DNA from: CAWEYO01 sp963813315
GTDB taxonomy: Bacteria > Pseudomonadota > Alphaproteobacteria > Rhizobiales > Rhizobiaceae
Assembly: GCA_963813315.1 (NCBI GenBank)
Contig: CAWEYO010000023.1
Coordinates: forward strand, 62,001 to 126,000
Direction: 5' to 3'
Length of the DNA: 64,000 nucleotides
Each line of letters opens with the position of its first letter. Position 1 is the stretch's first letter. The translations under genes were made by a program, and so were the position numbers. Shown piece by piece: positions 1 through 8,953 of the stretch. Below the pieces are notes generated by a model. That model was not told where the DNA came from and made no database searches. It saw only the letters and a program-made list of their open reading frames with translations.

Positions 1-1
1 T

Positions 2-712
2 CCGGTTCGCACGGAACATGTCGGGGAAGGTGAGCGGCACCACGATCGGAAGCGCAGGCGCAAGCGCAGACGGCGCGGCGGACGCGACCGCGGCGCGCCG
101 GGCGAAAGTGCCCATGCTGCAACTTCCGCCGAGGCCGATCACGCCGCCAACGACGGCGAAGCCGGCATGCAATCCGCGGGGGATGAAGCTGTCAAGCCCG
201 AGACCATGGGGTCCACGGCCACGCAGGAAGAGGCTGCCGGCGAGCAGAAGAAGCGCCGTCGCGGCAAGCGTGGCGGCAAACGCGGTCACAAGGACGGTGA
301 TGGCGCCGATTCCGCAGATGCGGTCGCCGATGCAGCGGAGCTCCCCGCAATGGCTGGCAGTGTCGAAGCTGTAGCTGTCGAGGATCGGCCGGCAGCTGTC
401 GCCGAAGAGGCTCCGGTCGAACCGCCGAAGAAGCCGCGCCGTGCCGCCAGGCCGAAAAAAGCCAAGGCGGAGCCTGTGGCAAGCGAAACGTCCGTTGCGT
501 CAGCGGGCACGATCCAGCCCGCGGAAATGCAGATACCAGTCGAACGTGCCCCGGAACGCCCGATTGAGGTGCGCGCCGCCCGCCGCAAGACCAAGCCGAG
601 CGAAACGCCCCCAGAACCGGTCGTTTCGTCGACTCAGGCGAACGACGCCGCGCTTGACGATGACAAGAAACCCAAGAAGGCGGGCTGGTGGCAGCGCAAG
701 AGCTTTTTCTAG
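2..712 (+). CDS. rne: Ribonuclease E, C-terminal part (5' truncated by window edge)
   Basis: The frame starting at base 2 is open to the stop at 710-712, so this is the 3' end of a longer gene. About 236 residues are visible and are low-complexity: an Arg-rich stretch (KRRRKRRRR near residues 17-25), a second basic patch (KKRRRGKRGGKRG), then Ala/Pro/Glu-rich linkers, ending in GWWQRKSFF. That basic, disordered tail with a terminal tryptophan/phenylalanine motif is typical of rhizobial RNase E, where it binds RNA and degradosome partners. The catalytic S1 and DNase I-like domains would lie upstream of the window. RNase E cleaves single-stranded RNA in mRNA decay and rRNA processing. The assignment rests on the tail only. 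Confidence 0.75.
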   Translation, partial: PVRTEHVGEGERHHDRKRRRKRRRRGGRDRGAPGESAHAATSAEADHAANDGEAGMQSAGDEAVKPETMGSTATQEEAAGEQKKRRRGKRGGKRGHKDGDGADSADAVADAAELPAMAGSVEAVAVEDRPAAVAEEAPVEPPKKPRRAARPKKAKAEPVASETSVASAGTIQPAEMQIPVERAPERPIEVRAARRKTKPSETPPEPVVSSTQANDAALDDDKKPKKAGWWQRKSFF

Positions 713-799
713 GGCAACATGAAGCCTGAGGAATTTGTAGCAAGGTCGCCATCGTTGCTGGCCTTCCGTCCCTTGCCCCTCGCACTCCGTTTTTCGTGT

Positions 800-1162
800 C
801 CGTTATGGGTCCTCGGGTCAAGCCCGAGGATGACGATGCAGAGACGTATTCGGCCAATCACAAGCGCCTGAGATTGGTGGCAGCGTCCGTCTCTTCGCCT
901 TCCCGTCCCACTCTCTTCGTCATCCCAGGGCGGAGCCGAAGCGCAGCGGAGGCGTAGACCCTGGGATCCATGCCTGAACATGAAGGGAGCGCGGGCCAAC
1001 TGCCTCGCCCATGATGGGCGTTCCGGGCATGGGGCCTCGGGTCAAGCCCGAGGATGGCGATGCGGGAGGGCTTCGGCAATCACAAGCGACAGCGATTGGC
1101 GGCAGCGTCCGTCTCTTCGTCATGCCAGAGCGGAACCTCGGGTCAAGCCGAGGATGACAACC
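800..1162. repeat. Composite intergenic repeat, family A copy 1
   Basis: This fills the 466-base gap between rne and the aminotransferase. It holds palindromic blocks: CTCGGGTCAAGCCCGAG-like hairpins at about 810-830, 1036-1054 and 1136-1155, and a block from about 917 with the arms CCCAGGG and CCCTGGG followed by ATCCATGCC. The same blocks recur at 8100-8300, 12838-13075 and 31120-31390, in both orientations. I see no gene here; short open frames differ between copies. It resembles the mosaic intergenic elements known from rhizobial genomes. Confidence 0.75.
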
Positions 1163-1178
1163 TCCATCTTCCACTCGC

Positions 1179-2327
1179 TTAACGTAGCCAGTGCGCCAGG
1201 CGGTCGGCCGCCTCGTTCATGTCCTCGGGGCTGCCAGCGTAGGAGAAACGCATGTAGCGGTGACCGGCGAGCGGATCGAAATCGAGACCGGGCGTTGCCG
1301 CGACATGAGCCTCCTCGAGCATTCGCCGGGCAAATTCCATGCTGTCATTGGTCAGCCGTGAGACGTCGCAGAACGCGTAGAACGCGCCATCCATGGGCGC
1401 GGCGATGACAAGTCCGAGCTCCGGCAGCCTGCGCATGAGCAATTCCCGGTTCCGGGCATAGCGCCCTTTCACGATTTCCAGTTCCCCGGTTCCCTTGAAT
1501 GCCTCGATTGCGGCGATCTGGGAAAGCTCGGGCGCGGAAATGTACAGGCTCTGCTGCACCCTTTCGACTGGCCGCACGAGCGTTTCCGGCAGCACCATCC
1601 AGCCAATTCTCCAGCCGGTCATGCAATAGTACTTCGAAAAGGAATTGATGACTGTCACTTCGTTTCCGAACGAGAGCGCCGTGGTGTCCGGCTGCGCATA
1701 GGCAAGGCGATGATAGATCTCGTCGGAAATCACCGAAATTCCGAACCCGGCAGAAAGCTCGACGAGCCGACGCAGCTCATCGGCCGGAATGATTGCCCCG
1801 GTCGGATTCGCCGGGCTTGCGAAAAGAACTCCCTTTAGCGGTTTGCGGCTGTGGGCGTCCGCGACATGCGCGGCCGTGATGTGGCCGGCGCCCTCGATCT
1901 CGATTTCCACCACCTCGAGGCCCAGCGCGCCCAGAATGTTGCGATAGGCCGGATAGCCCGGCGCAGCGATCGCGACGCGATCTCCGGCGTCGAACATCGT
2001 CAGGAATGCCAGGTTGAACGCAGCGGACGAACCGGTCGTCACCGCGATTTTTCCCGCCGGCACCTCGATTCCATAGTGGTCCGCATAGTGCGCGGCGATC
2101 GCATGGCGCAGCCCCACGAGACCAAGCGCATCGGTGTAGCCGATTCGGCCGTCACGGAGCGCCCGGGCAGCAGCCTCACGGGCAACCTGTGGGGCTGGGT
2201 CGGACGGCTGCCCTACCGCCATTGAAATGACCGGATATCCAAGACTTTTCAGCCGGTTAGCTTCTGCAAGTACATCCATCGCGTGAAACGGTTCGACGGC
2301 GCCGCGGCGGGAGAGCGAAACAACCAT
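1179..2327 (-). CDS. Pyridoxal phosphate-dependent aminotransferase (class I/II)
   Basis: A 382-residue fold-type I aminotransferase, transferring an amino group between an amino acid and a 2-oxo acid in the cytosol. Visible motifs are the NPTG substrate/cofactor loop near residue 174, SDEIYHRL with the PLP-ring Asp near 201, SFSKYY with the Schiff-base lysine at about 232, and GWRIGW just after it. The start at 2327 is preferred over a longer frame to 2417 because a GGAGG sits 8 bases upstream and MVVSLSRRG opens as relatives do. It is divergent from the M48 protease. The substrate cannot be read from the sequence; an aspartate/aromatic-type aminotransferase is the closest general description. 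Confidence 0.85.
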   Translation of the reverse strand: MVVSLSRRGAVEPFHAMDVLAEANRLKSLGYPVISMAVGQPSDPAPQVAREAAARALRDGRIGYTDALGLVGLRHAIAAHYADHYGIEVPAGKIAVTTGSSAAFNLAFLTMFDAGDRVAIAAPGYPAYRNILGALGLEVVEIEIEGAGHITAAHVADAHSRKPLKGVLFASPANPTGAIIPADELRRLVELSAGFGISVISDEIYHRLAYAQPDTTALSFGNEVTVINSFSKYYCMTGWRIGWMVLPETLVRPVERVQQSLYISAPELSQIAAIEAFKGTGELEIVKGRYARNRELLMRRLPELGLVIAAPMDGAFYAFCDVSRLTNDSMEFARRMLEEAHVAATPGLDFDPLAGHRYMRFSYAGSPEDMNEAADRLAHWLR

Positions 2328-2481
2328 GTCGGTTCCTCCGTTGCTGTCTGAACGGGATTGGTCCGCGTGCCTGCGGCACACAGCGCCGCACAAATGCCCG
2401 AATGATGTGGGGATCACAAGCTATGATCCATCGCATGCCTGCTCTTCGCGGCCGTCATGCCCGTCAACAGTGGTTCTCGCC

Positions 2482-3888
2482 ATGCCGATCAGATCGACCC
2501 TTTCCACTATAAGCGCCGTCGCTGTCCGGTCAGCGATGGCCCTCGCAGTTGCGCTGCCAGTGGTCGCCTCGGCAGCATCCGTTGCCGCAGCGCAGGGGAG
2601 TGTGCCGATCGTGCGCGACGCCGAAATCGAGGCGCTGGTGCGCGACTATGCGCGGCCGATCCTTAAGGCTGCCGGGCTGGAAAGGTCCAATATCGAGATC
2701 GTCCTGGTCAACGACCGGAGATTCAACGCTTTCGTCGCGGGCCGCCGTATCTTCATCAACACCGGTGCGCTACTCCAGGCTGAAACGCCGAACGAAATCA
2801 TCGGCGTCCTGGCTCACGAAGCCGGCCACATCGCCGGCGGCCATCAGGGGCGTCTACGCCAGCAACTGGAACGCGCGCAGACCATTGCAATCGTGTCGAG
2901 CCTGCTCGGCGTCGGGGCGGTTGCGGCGGGCGCCGCCGCCAATTCCGGCGAACTGGCCCAGGCCGGCGCAGGCATTGCGGCGGGCGGCGGTGAACTGGCC
3001 CGTCGCGGGCTGCTCAGCTACCAACGCACCGAGGAGATCACCGCGGACCGCTCGGCCATCACATATCTTAATGCGACCGGCCAGACTGCCAAGGGCATGT
3101 TGACGACGTTCCAGCGCTTCCAAAGCGCGCTCTCGCTCTCAGGAACCAAAGTCGATCCCTACCTGGTCAGCCACCCTGTGCCGCGCGAGCGCATTCAGAA
3201 CCTGCAGACACTGGCACAGGCCAGTCCCAGTTTCGACACCAAAGACTCGCCAGCCCTGCAACAGCGCCACGACATGATGCGGGCAAAAATTTCCGCCTTC
3301 ACGCAGGATCAGGGGGCCTCCGCCAAGCTGTTCCGCAACCAGCCCGGCGGGCTCGCCGCGACCTATGGCGAAGCAATATCGGCCTACCTCCACGGCAATC
3401 CGCGCACGGCGGTCGCCAAGGCTGACGTCCTGATCAAGGCACAGCCGACGAACCCGTATTTTTATGAATTGCGCGGCGATTCCCTCATGAAGGCCGGCCG
3501 TCCCACAGAAGCGGCTGAAGCCTATGCGAAGGCGGTACGGCTCGACCCCGCAAGGTCGGGAATCCTGCAGGTCGGCTACGGTCAGGCACTTCTTGCCACC
3601 GGCAAGCCCGATCTTGTCCACAAGGCGGTTGGCGAGTTGCAGAAGGGTCTTGACCGCGATCGCCAAAACATCGTGGGATACGAGTATCTTGCCCGTGCCT
3701 ACGGACAGCTTGGTCAAGTCGCGGAAGCTGAACTTGCTGTGGCCGAGGGTCACTACTACCGTGGAAACTACAAGGACGCGAAAATATTTGCCTTGCGCGC
3801 GCAGCAAAAACTGAAGCGTGGTACGCCGGCCTGGGTCCGCGCGCAGGACATCATCAACTACCGGCAGCCCGGCAAGCGCAAGAAATAA
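2482..3888 (+). CDS. Secreted M48 family metalloprotease with TPR repeats (BepA-like)
   Basis: A 468-residue protein with a signal peptide (hydrophobic residues about 15-37, cleavage likely after VAAAQ) and the zinc-protease motif HEAGH at 112-116, followed by the third-ligand region EEITADRSA. The C-terminal part (about 310-440) has TPR-like helices (YFYELRGDSLMKAGR, AEAYAKAVRLDP). This layout matches BepA/YfgC periplasmic proteases that monitor outer-membrane protein assembly. The start at 2482 puts the signal peptide at the N-terminus; the frame stays open upstream to 2326 but that part is not signal-like. The dsbA-type gene follows after 48 bases, so both envelope genes may be co-transcribed. 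Confidence 0.85.
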   Translation: MPIRSTLSTISAVAVRSAMALAVALPVVASAASVAAAQGSVPIVRDAEIEALVRDYARPILKAAGLERSNIEIVLVNDRRFNAFVAGRRIFINTGALLQAETPNEIIGVLAHEAGHIAGGHQGRLRQQLERAQTIAIVSSLLGVGAVAAGAAANSGELAQAGAGIAAGGGELARRGLLSYQRTEEITADRSAITYLNATGQTAKGMLTTFQRFQSALSLSGTKVDPYLVSHPVPRERIQNLQTLAQASPSFDTKDSPALQQRHDMMRAKISAFTQDQGASAKLFRNQPGGLAATYGEAISAYLHGNPRTAVAKADVLIKAQPTNPYFYELRGDSLMKAGRPTEAAEAYAKAVRLDPARSGILQVGYGQALLATGKPDLVHKAVGELQKGLDRDRQNIVGYEYLARAYGQLGQVAEAELAVAEGHYYRGNYKDAKIFALRAQQKLKRGTPAWVRAQDIINYRQPGKRKK

Positions 3889-3936
3889 CCAGGACAGCAG
3901 CCTGCGACCGACCAGCAAGGCCAGAGGATCGATACA

Positions 3937-4756
3937 ATGAAGAAGGCAATCCTGTTGGGCGCCGCCGCCGCCATCGTCGCATGCGCCATGGTTGCGTTCG
4001 GCTTTTTGGCAGGTACCCGGACGGCCGTGACCACAGATGACAGAGCCGCAGTAGCCGTGTCGGAATCCCCCAATGCAACCCTCGATCAAAAGGCCGTCGA
4101 ATTGATCGTGCGGGACTATCTGCTCACCAATCCTGAATTACTCGTCGAAGTGCAGGTGGCGCTCGACGCCAAGCAGAAGGAGGAGCAGCGTATCGCAAAT
4201 CTCGGCGTCATCAGGGACGCCAAGGCCGACATATTCAATTCGCCTTTCGACGGCGTTGTCGGAAATCCGGCAGGCAAGGTCACAATCGTCGAGTTCTACG
4301 ACTACAATTGCGGCTACTGCAAACGGGCCATCGAGGACATGCGCGCCCTCACCAGTGCCGATTCGGACCTGCGCTTCGTGCTCAAGGAATTTCCGATCCT
4401 CGGCCCGGAATTCGCAAAAGGCCCATGTGGTCTCAATGGCCTTCCACAAGCTGATACCGGAGAAGTACGGCGAGTTTCACAACCGGCTCCTCGGTGGCCA
4501 AGGTCGCGCCAACGAGGCGGTGGCCATCAAGGTCGCTCTTTCGCTGGGGGCCGATGAAGCAAAGCTTCGAGAAGCGATGCAAGATCCTGCGATCTCGACG
4601 ACATTCGCCGAGACCTACGATCTTGCCAACCGGCTTTCGATCACCGGCACCCCGTCCTACGTCGTCGGCAACGAGGTCGTGTTCGGCGCGCTCGGACAGG
4701 ACATTCTGGCAGAGAAGATTGCCGCGGCGAAGGCCTGTGGGGACACAACCTGCTGA
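3937..4756 (+). pseudogene. DsbA family thiol oxidoreductase, broken by a one-base frameshift
   Basis: The first frame (3937 to about 4420) encodes an N-terminal membrane/signal segment, then the thioredoxin-like active site CGYC at residues 125-128 (EFYDYNCGYCKRA) up to EFPILGPEFAK. The family sequence then continues in the +1 frame as AHVVSMAFHKL through the cis-proline loop TGTPSYVVGNEVV to the stop at 4756. One extra base around 4416-4421 (AAAAGGCCC where AAAAGCCC would keep the frame) explains the break. Restored, the protein would be about 272 residues, normal for periplasmic DsbA-type disulfide oxidoreductases (Com1-like). It could be a real pseudogene, a sequence error or, less likely, programmed slippage. 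It follows the M48 protease. Confidence 0.8.
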
Positions 4757-4769
4757 TTTCGCAGCCTAG

Positions 4770-4817
4770 AGCATCGGACCCGAAAGGGGGTACCGGTTTC
4801 GGGAAAAATCCGATGCT
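4770..4817. terminator. Double-stem hairpin downstream of the dsbA-type gene (family B repeat)
   Basis: The outer stem AGCATCGGA (4770-4778) pairs with TCCGATGCT (4809-4817), and the inner stem CCCGAAA (4779-4785) pairs with TTTCGGG (4797-4803). It begins 14 bases after the stop codon. The same element occurs at 50423-50468 between convergent genes and, degenerate, near 45448-45490. There is no long T-tract, so termination is inferred from position. A second hairpin-forming stretch follows at about 4831-4866. Confidence 0.5.
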
Positions 4818-4991
4818 CAAACAAAGAGATAGAGCAGCAGCAACGATTCCATCGATGCGTCCGCTGCTCTACACGCTGGTCGACCACGGCTGTGGACAGC
4901 AAAAGAAGTCTCTTGCGCTCTTTCCGCCGCGCCTTATGCCGACTATAGAAGTTTCGCCGCGCCGGGCGACCCGGCGTCGAAAGGTCGGTAT

Positions 4992-5426
4992 TTGAAAACG
5001 GTCTTCGTCATCAACGGTCCTAACCTCAACGCGCTCGGCAAGCGCGAACCGGGCATCTATGGCGGCAGGACACTGGCCGCAATCGAAGAGGACTGCAGGG
5101 CCGCCGCCGCGGAACTAGGCGTGGAAATCGATTTCCGGCAGTCCAACCACGAGGGCGATCTTGTCGACTGGATTCAGGAGGCTGGGGAGAAGGCGGCCGG
5201 CATCGTCATCAACGCGGGCGCTTACACACATACATCAATTGCAATCCATGACGCGCTGCGCTCGGTTTCGCCGCTCCCGGTCGCCGAGGTGCACCTTTCA
5301 AACATTCATGCACGAGAGCCCTTTCGCCAGGTTTCCATGGTCGCTCCGGTCGCCACCGGCATGATCTGCGGCTTCGGCCCACTCGGATATATTCTGGCGC
5401 TCAAGGGTCTCGCCGCCCGGCTTTGA
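4992..5426 (+). CDS. aroQ: Type II 3-dehydroquinate dehydratase
   Basis: A 144-residue enzyme of the shikimate pathway that dehydrates 3-dehydroquinate to 3-dehydroshikimate; type II enzymes are dodecamers using an enolate mechanism. Motifs: NGPNLNALGKREPGIYG (residues 8-24, with the active-site Tyr and flexible-loop Arg), RQSNHEGDLVDW, INAGAYTHTS, and HLSNIHAREPFR containing the catalytic His. The length is normal. The start is TTG at 4992, preceded by AAGG. No in-frame ATG gives a better N-terminus. accB follows after 21 bases, a pairing common in alphaproteobacteria, so aroQ-accB-accC is probably one operon. Confidence 0.95.
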   Translation: MKTVFVINGPNLNALGKREPGIYGGRTLAAIEEDCRAAAAELGVEIDFRQSNHEGDLVDWIQEAGEKAAGIVINAGAYTHTSIAIHDALRSVSPLPVAEVHLSNIHAREPFRQVSMVAPVATGMICGFGPLGYILALKGLAARL

Positions 5427-5447
5427 CCGGAAATTCAACACAAGGAC

Positions 5448-5915
5448 ATGCCTCGAATGTCGATAAAGAAGAACGGTGTTGACCAGCAGCTTATCCGCGA
5501 ACTGGCTGGCATCCTGAACGATACCAATCTGACGGAGATCGAGGTCGAGCAGGGCGACCTGCGTGTCCGTGTTTCGCGCCAGTCCCCGGCCGTTTACGGG
5601 TTCGCGCCCGCTCCTCAACAGGCAACGCCCGCCCAGCCGGCGACCCCGCAGCCAGCACCCGCAGTGCCCGTCGATCTCTCCAAGAATGCAGTGCCCTCGC
5701 CCATGGTGGGAACGGCCTATGCTGCCGCCTCGCCCGACGCCAAGCCGTTCGTCGAGGTCGGCGAGCAGGTGCGCGAAGGCCAGACACTTCTCATCATCGA
5801 AGCCATGAAGACGATGAACCAGATCCCGTCGCCTCGCGCCGGCACGGTCACGGCGATCCTGTTCGAGGATGGTCAGCCCGTCGAATATGGCGAGCCGTTG
5901 GTCGTCATCGAATAG
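5448..5915 (+). CDS. accB: Biotin carboxyl carrier protein of acetyl-CoA carboxylase
   Basis: A 155-residue carrier with an N-terminal region (about 1-50), an Ala/Pro-rich flexible linker (about 55-80) and a C-terminal biotinyl domain. The biotinylation site is EAMKTMN, with Lys at about residue 122. It carries the carboxyl group from biotin carboxylase to the carboxyltransferase in the first step of fatty acid synthesis. A second ATG lies three codons downstream and could also serve as start. It is followed 12 bases later by accC, its direct partner. Confidence 0.96.
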   Translation: MPRMSIKKNGVDQQLIRELAGILNDTNLTEIEVEQGDLRVRVSRQSPAVYGFAPAPQQATPAQPATPQPAPAVPVDLSKNAVPSPMVGTAYAAASPDAKPFVEVGEQVREGQTLLIIEAMKTMNQIPSPRAGTVTAILFEDGQPVEYGEPLVVIE

Positions 5916-5927
5916 GATGCCCACGGC

Positions 5928-7271
5928 ATGTTCCAGAAAATCCTGATCGCCAACCGCGGCGAAATCGCTCTCCGGGTGCTGCGCGCCGCCAAGGAGCTCG
6001 GCATCCGAACGGTTGTCGTCCATTCGACTGCCGACGCCGACGCCATGCATGTCCGGCTTGCCGACGAAAGCGTCTGCATCGGCCCGCCGCCTTCGCGCGA
6101 ATCCTATCTCAACATTCACCAGATTGTCGCCGCCTGCGAAATCACTGGCGCGGATGCCGTTCACCCGGGCTACGGCTTCCTCTCGGAAAACGCGAAATTC
6201 GCCGACATTCTGGCGGCCCATCACATTACGTTCATCGGCCCTACGGCCGACCATATTCGGATCATGGGGGACAAGATCGAGGCCAAGCGCACCGCCAAGC
6301 GTCTCGGCATTCCGGTCGTGCCCGGCTCGGACGGCGCTATCTCCGAAGACAGGGAAGCGAAGCGGGTAGCAGCCGAAATCGGCTATCCCGTCATCATCAA
6401 GGCGTCTGCCGGCGGTGGCGGTCGTGGGATGAAGGTCGCGCGTAGTGAAAGCGATCTCGAAGTCGCACTTGCCACCGCACGCTCCGAGGCTGGCGCCGCC
6501 TTCGGCGACGATGCTGTCTATATCGAAAAGTATCTTGCGAAGCCGCGCCACATCGAAGTGCAGATTCTCGGCGACGGCGCCCACAAGGCCGTGCATCTCG
6601 GCGAACGCGATTGTTCCTTGCAGCGCCGCCACCAAAAGGTGTGGGAAGAGGCCCACTCGCCCGCCCTTAACGCGGGGGAGCGGTCCCGTATCGGCGAGAT
6701 TTGCTCCAGGGCGATCGCCGATCTCGGCTATTCCGGCGCCGGCACGATCGAATTCCTCTACGAGGACGGCGAGTTCTATTTCATCGAGATGAATACGCGC
6801 CTGCAGGTCGAACACCCGGTTACCGAGGCGATCACCGGCATTGACCTCGTGCATGAGCAGATACGGGTCGCATCCGGTGGCGGGCTGTCCGTGCGCCAGC
6901 AGGACATCCGCTTTCACGGCCATGCCATCGAGTGCCGCATCAACGCGGAGGACCCTCGCACCTTCGCGCCTTCACCCGGCACAATCACGCATTTCCACAC
7001 GCCGGGAGGGCTCGGCGTGCGCGTCGATTCCGGCGTCTATTCCGGCTACCGCATTCCGCCATACTATGACAGCTTGATCGGCAAGCTGATCGTGCATGGG
7101 CGCAATCGCGTCGAGGCCATGATGCGTTTGCGTCGAGCGCTCGATGAGTTCGTTGTCGACGGCATAAAGACGACGTTGCCGCTGTATCGGGAACTCGTTG
7201 GCAATTCTGATATCGCCAATGGCGACTACGACATTCACTGGCTCGAAAAGCATCTGGCGGAGACGACGTAA
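5928..7271 (+). CDS. accC: Biotin carboxylase subunit of acetyl-CoA carboxylase
   Basis: A 447-residue ATP-grasp enzyme that carboxylates biotin on AccB with bicarbonate and ATP. Features: N-terminal domain FQKILIANRGEIALRVLRA, the glycine-rich ATP loop SAGGGGRGMKV near 165-175, the metal and bicarbonate site MNTRLQVEHPVTE near 288-300, and the biotin carboxylase C-terminal domain. The length matches the family (about 447-450). It forms an operon with accB. Confidence 0.97.
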   Translation: MFQKILIANRGEIALRVLRAAKELGIRTVVVHSTADADAMHVRLADESVCIGPPPSRESYLNIHQIVAACEITGADAVHPGYGFLSENAKFADILAAHHITFIGPTADHIRIMGDKIEAKRTAKRLGIPVVPGSDGAISEDREAKRVAAEIGYPVIIKASAGGGGRGMKVARSESDLEVALATARSEAGAAFGDDAVYIEKYLAKPRHIEVQILGDGAHKAVHLGERDCSLQRRHQKVWEEAHSPALNAGERSRIGEICSRAIADLGYSGAGTIEFLYEDGEFYFIEMNTRLQVEHPVTEAITGIDLVHEQIRVASGGGLSVRQQDIRFHGHAIECRINAEDPRTFAPSPGTITHFHTPGGLGVRVDSGVYSGYRIPPYYDSLIGKLIVHGRNRVEAMMRLRRALDEFVVDGIKTTLPLYRELVGNSDIANGDYDIHWLEKHLAETT

Positions 7272-7280
7272 CAGCCTATC

Positions 7281-7412
7281 TTAGGGTGTGTTGGGATCAG
7301 GGCGCGGAGGTGATATTGAGAGCCGGAGCGGAATGTACCTGCGGGTACATGAGCACTGGACGCGAAGATATTTGCCACTGCAGCGGCCAGTGGCGAGTTT
7401 TCAGTTAGGCCC
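7281..7412. repeat. Intergenic stretch with family H repeat core
   Basis: This fills the accC-aat gap. The 13 bases TTAGGGTGTGTTG at 7281-7293 recur as the reverse complement at 8873-8885 beside a short hairpin. The rest (GTACCTGCGGGTAC palindrome near 7336, ACTGGCCGCT-like palindrome near 7376-7394) looks structured but is not coding in any convincing frame. Confidence 0.4.
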
Positions 7413-7422
7413 TTAGGTGCCC

Positions 7423-8040
7423 ATGACCCGCCCTTACGCTCCAGGTTATCGTATCCCGCCAGACCTGCTCTTGAAGGCCTACGCTTCCGGCGTGTTCCCA
7501 ATGGCGGAAAGCGCCGGCGATCCGGAAGTGTTCTGGGTAAGGCCCGAAACGCGCGGCATCATCCCGTTGGACAGGCTCCATGTGCCCAGGAGCCTCAGGA
7601 AGACGATCCGCCAGCAGCGCTTCGAGGTCCGGTTCGACCATGACTTCGAGGCCGTCATCGACGGCTGCGCGGAGGCGCGCGAGGAGCGCAGGAGTACATG
7701 GATCAACACTCCGATTCGCGAAGCCTATGTCGGACTTTACCAGCGCGGCCATTGCCACTCGGTGGAGGCCTGGCATGATGGGAACCTGGCTGGCGGACTC
7801 TACGGCGTCACGCTCGGCCGCGCGTTTTTCGGAGAGAGCATGTTCTCACGCGAGCAAGACGCTTCGAAAGTCTGTCTGGTGAGGCTGGTGGAGCATCTCA
7901 AGGAGCGCGGCTTCGTGCTGCTCGACACCCAGTTCACGACGGACCACCTCAAGCGCTTTGGCGCGGTCGATGTGCCGAGACGGAAATACGAGAAACTCCT
8001 TGAAGATGCATTGCGGGGAGAGGCGCGGTTTTTGCCATAG
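7423..8040 (+). CDS. aat: Leucyl/phenylalanyl-tRNA--protein transferase
   Basis: A 205-residue enzyme that adds Leu or Phe from aminoacyl-tRNA to N-terminal Arg/Lys of proteins, creating N-degrons for ClpAP. Motifs typical of Aat: LLKAYASGVFPMAE, FWVRPETRGIIPLD, TWIN near residue 92, GHCHSVEAW, GGLYGV, and GESMFSREQDASKV. The ATG at 7423 gives MTRPYAPGYRIPP; a GTG two codons upstream is an alternative start. It is the last gene of the aroQ-accBC-aat series but is separated from accC by about 150 bases of repeat sequence. Confidence 0.95.
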   Translation: MTRPYAPGYRIPPDLLLKAYASGVFPMAESAGDPEVFWVRPETRGIIPLDRLHVPRSLRKTIRQQRFEVRFDHDFEAVIDGCAEAREERRSTWINTPIREAYVGLYQRGHCHSVEAWHDGNLAGGLYGVTLGRAFFGESMFSREQDASKVCLVRLVEHLKERGFVLLDTQFTTDHLKRFGAVDVPRRKYEKLLEDALRGEARFLP

Positions 8041-8320
8041 AGCGGTTCCGAACGTGAGGGAATGACCCGCTCTAACTCTTTGTTCTTCAGGCGTTTGCAA
8101 TCGGTCGAATACCTCTCTGCTTCGTCATCCTCGGGCTTGAGCCCCAAGGATCCATGCCGGAACGCTCATCGTGGACGAGGCGGTCGAGAAATCTGAACCG
8201 CCGCGCGCTGCCTTCATGCTCAGGCATGGATCCCAGGGTCTGCACCTTCGCTTCGCTTCGGCTCCGCCCTGGGATGACGAAGAGAGACGGACCGCAACTC
8301 CGGGACGGAAAACCGGTGCC
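8041..8320. repeat. Intergenic repeats: AGAGCGG palindrome plus family A copy 2
   Basis: Just after the aat stop, AGAGCGG (8040-8046) and CCGCTCT (8069-8075) form the arms of a hairpin, a plausible terminator for aat. From about 8125 to 8285 a family A element follows in reverse orientation relative to copy 1 (ATCCCAGGGTCTGCACC at about 8229, CGCCCTGGGATGACG near 8269). No gene is visible. Confidence 0.65.
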
Positions 8321-8764
8321 CTAATTCGCCTTTGGCTTTTCAGGAGGCGGCACTTCCGACTTTAGCTTGCAGCCTTTCAGCCAGACGTCATAGACCGCGT
8401 GCTCGACGGCATTCAGGCCGGGACTTTCGGCGAACATCCAACCCGTGAAGATTTGTTGAATTTTGCGGTCGAGCGTGATTTCGTCGACCTCGACGAAAGA
8501 GTCCGTTTTTGGCTCCTCCTCCTTTGGCCGCGAATAGCAGACACGGGGCGTTACCTGCAATGCTCCAAACTGCACCGTTTCATCGATATAGACGTCGAAA
8601 GTGGTGATGCGACCCGTAATCTTGTCGATGCCCGCAAATTCGGCGACAGGATTCTTGATTCGCTCCGCATGTGCCGCCGAAAGGCCAAAAAGGAGCATCA
8701 TCGCTAATGCCGCCGAAGCTGCATGAACGGATTGGCTCGGGCGAAGGCGCCAGTCACATGCCAT
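8321..8764 (-). CDS. DUF2155 domain-containing secreted protein
   Basis: A 147-residue exported protein with a hydrophobic signal segment (AALAMMLLFGLSAAHA, cleavage after AHA) followed by the DUF2155 core: FAGIDKITGRITTFDVYI, ETVQFGALQVTPRVCYSRP and IFTGWMFAESPGLNAVEH. The family is widespread in alphaproteobacteria and its role is not established; an envelope location is inferred. The start at 8764 places the signal peptide at the N-terminus; further in-frame ATGs exist at 8821 and 8878. It lies downstream of the NDUFA12 gene on the same strand, a frequent neighbour. Confidence 0.85.
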   Translation of the reverse strand: MACDWRLRPSQSVHAASAALAMMLLFGLSAAHAERIKNPVAEFAGIDKITGRITTFDVYIDETVQFGALQVTPRVCYSRPKEEEPKTDSFVEVDEITLDRKIQQIFTGWMFAESPGLNAVEHAVYDVWLKGCKLKSEVPPPEKPKAN

Positions 8765-8842
8765 AAGACGATTCCGGAATTGCGCCCAAATCAGGCTTAG
8801 CCCGCCAGGCTTTGTCGCCATACTCTGCTCTAGTGCGTTGGT

Positions 8843-8885
8843 ATTCAGGTGATGCCGGCCTGACCTGAATTTCAACACACCCTAA
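8843..8885. repeat. Family H hairpin with TTAGGGTGTGTTG core (reverse orientation)
   Basis: ATTCAGGT (8843-8850) pairs with ACCTGAAT (8863-8870), and the reverse complement of TTAGGGTGTGTTG follows at 8873-8885. A longer version of the stem occurs at 11138-11166. The element lies between the NDUFA12 stop and the DUF2155 start, so it could act on that transcript. Confidence 0.45.
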
Positions 8886-8953
8886 CCCGGATCGGTTAGC
8901 CGGGAATTGTGGCAACAAAAGACCAGCCTTGGCGGCCGGGGCAGCCTCTGCTT

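Noticed and set aside
5298..6923. 541-codon open frame on the minus strand
   Set aside because: It is antisense to aroQ-accB-accC, which are beyond doubt.
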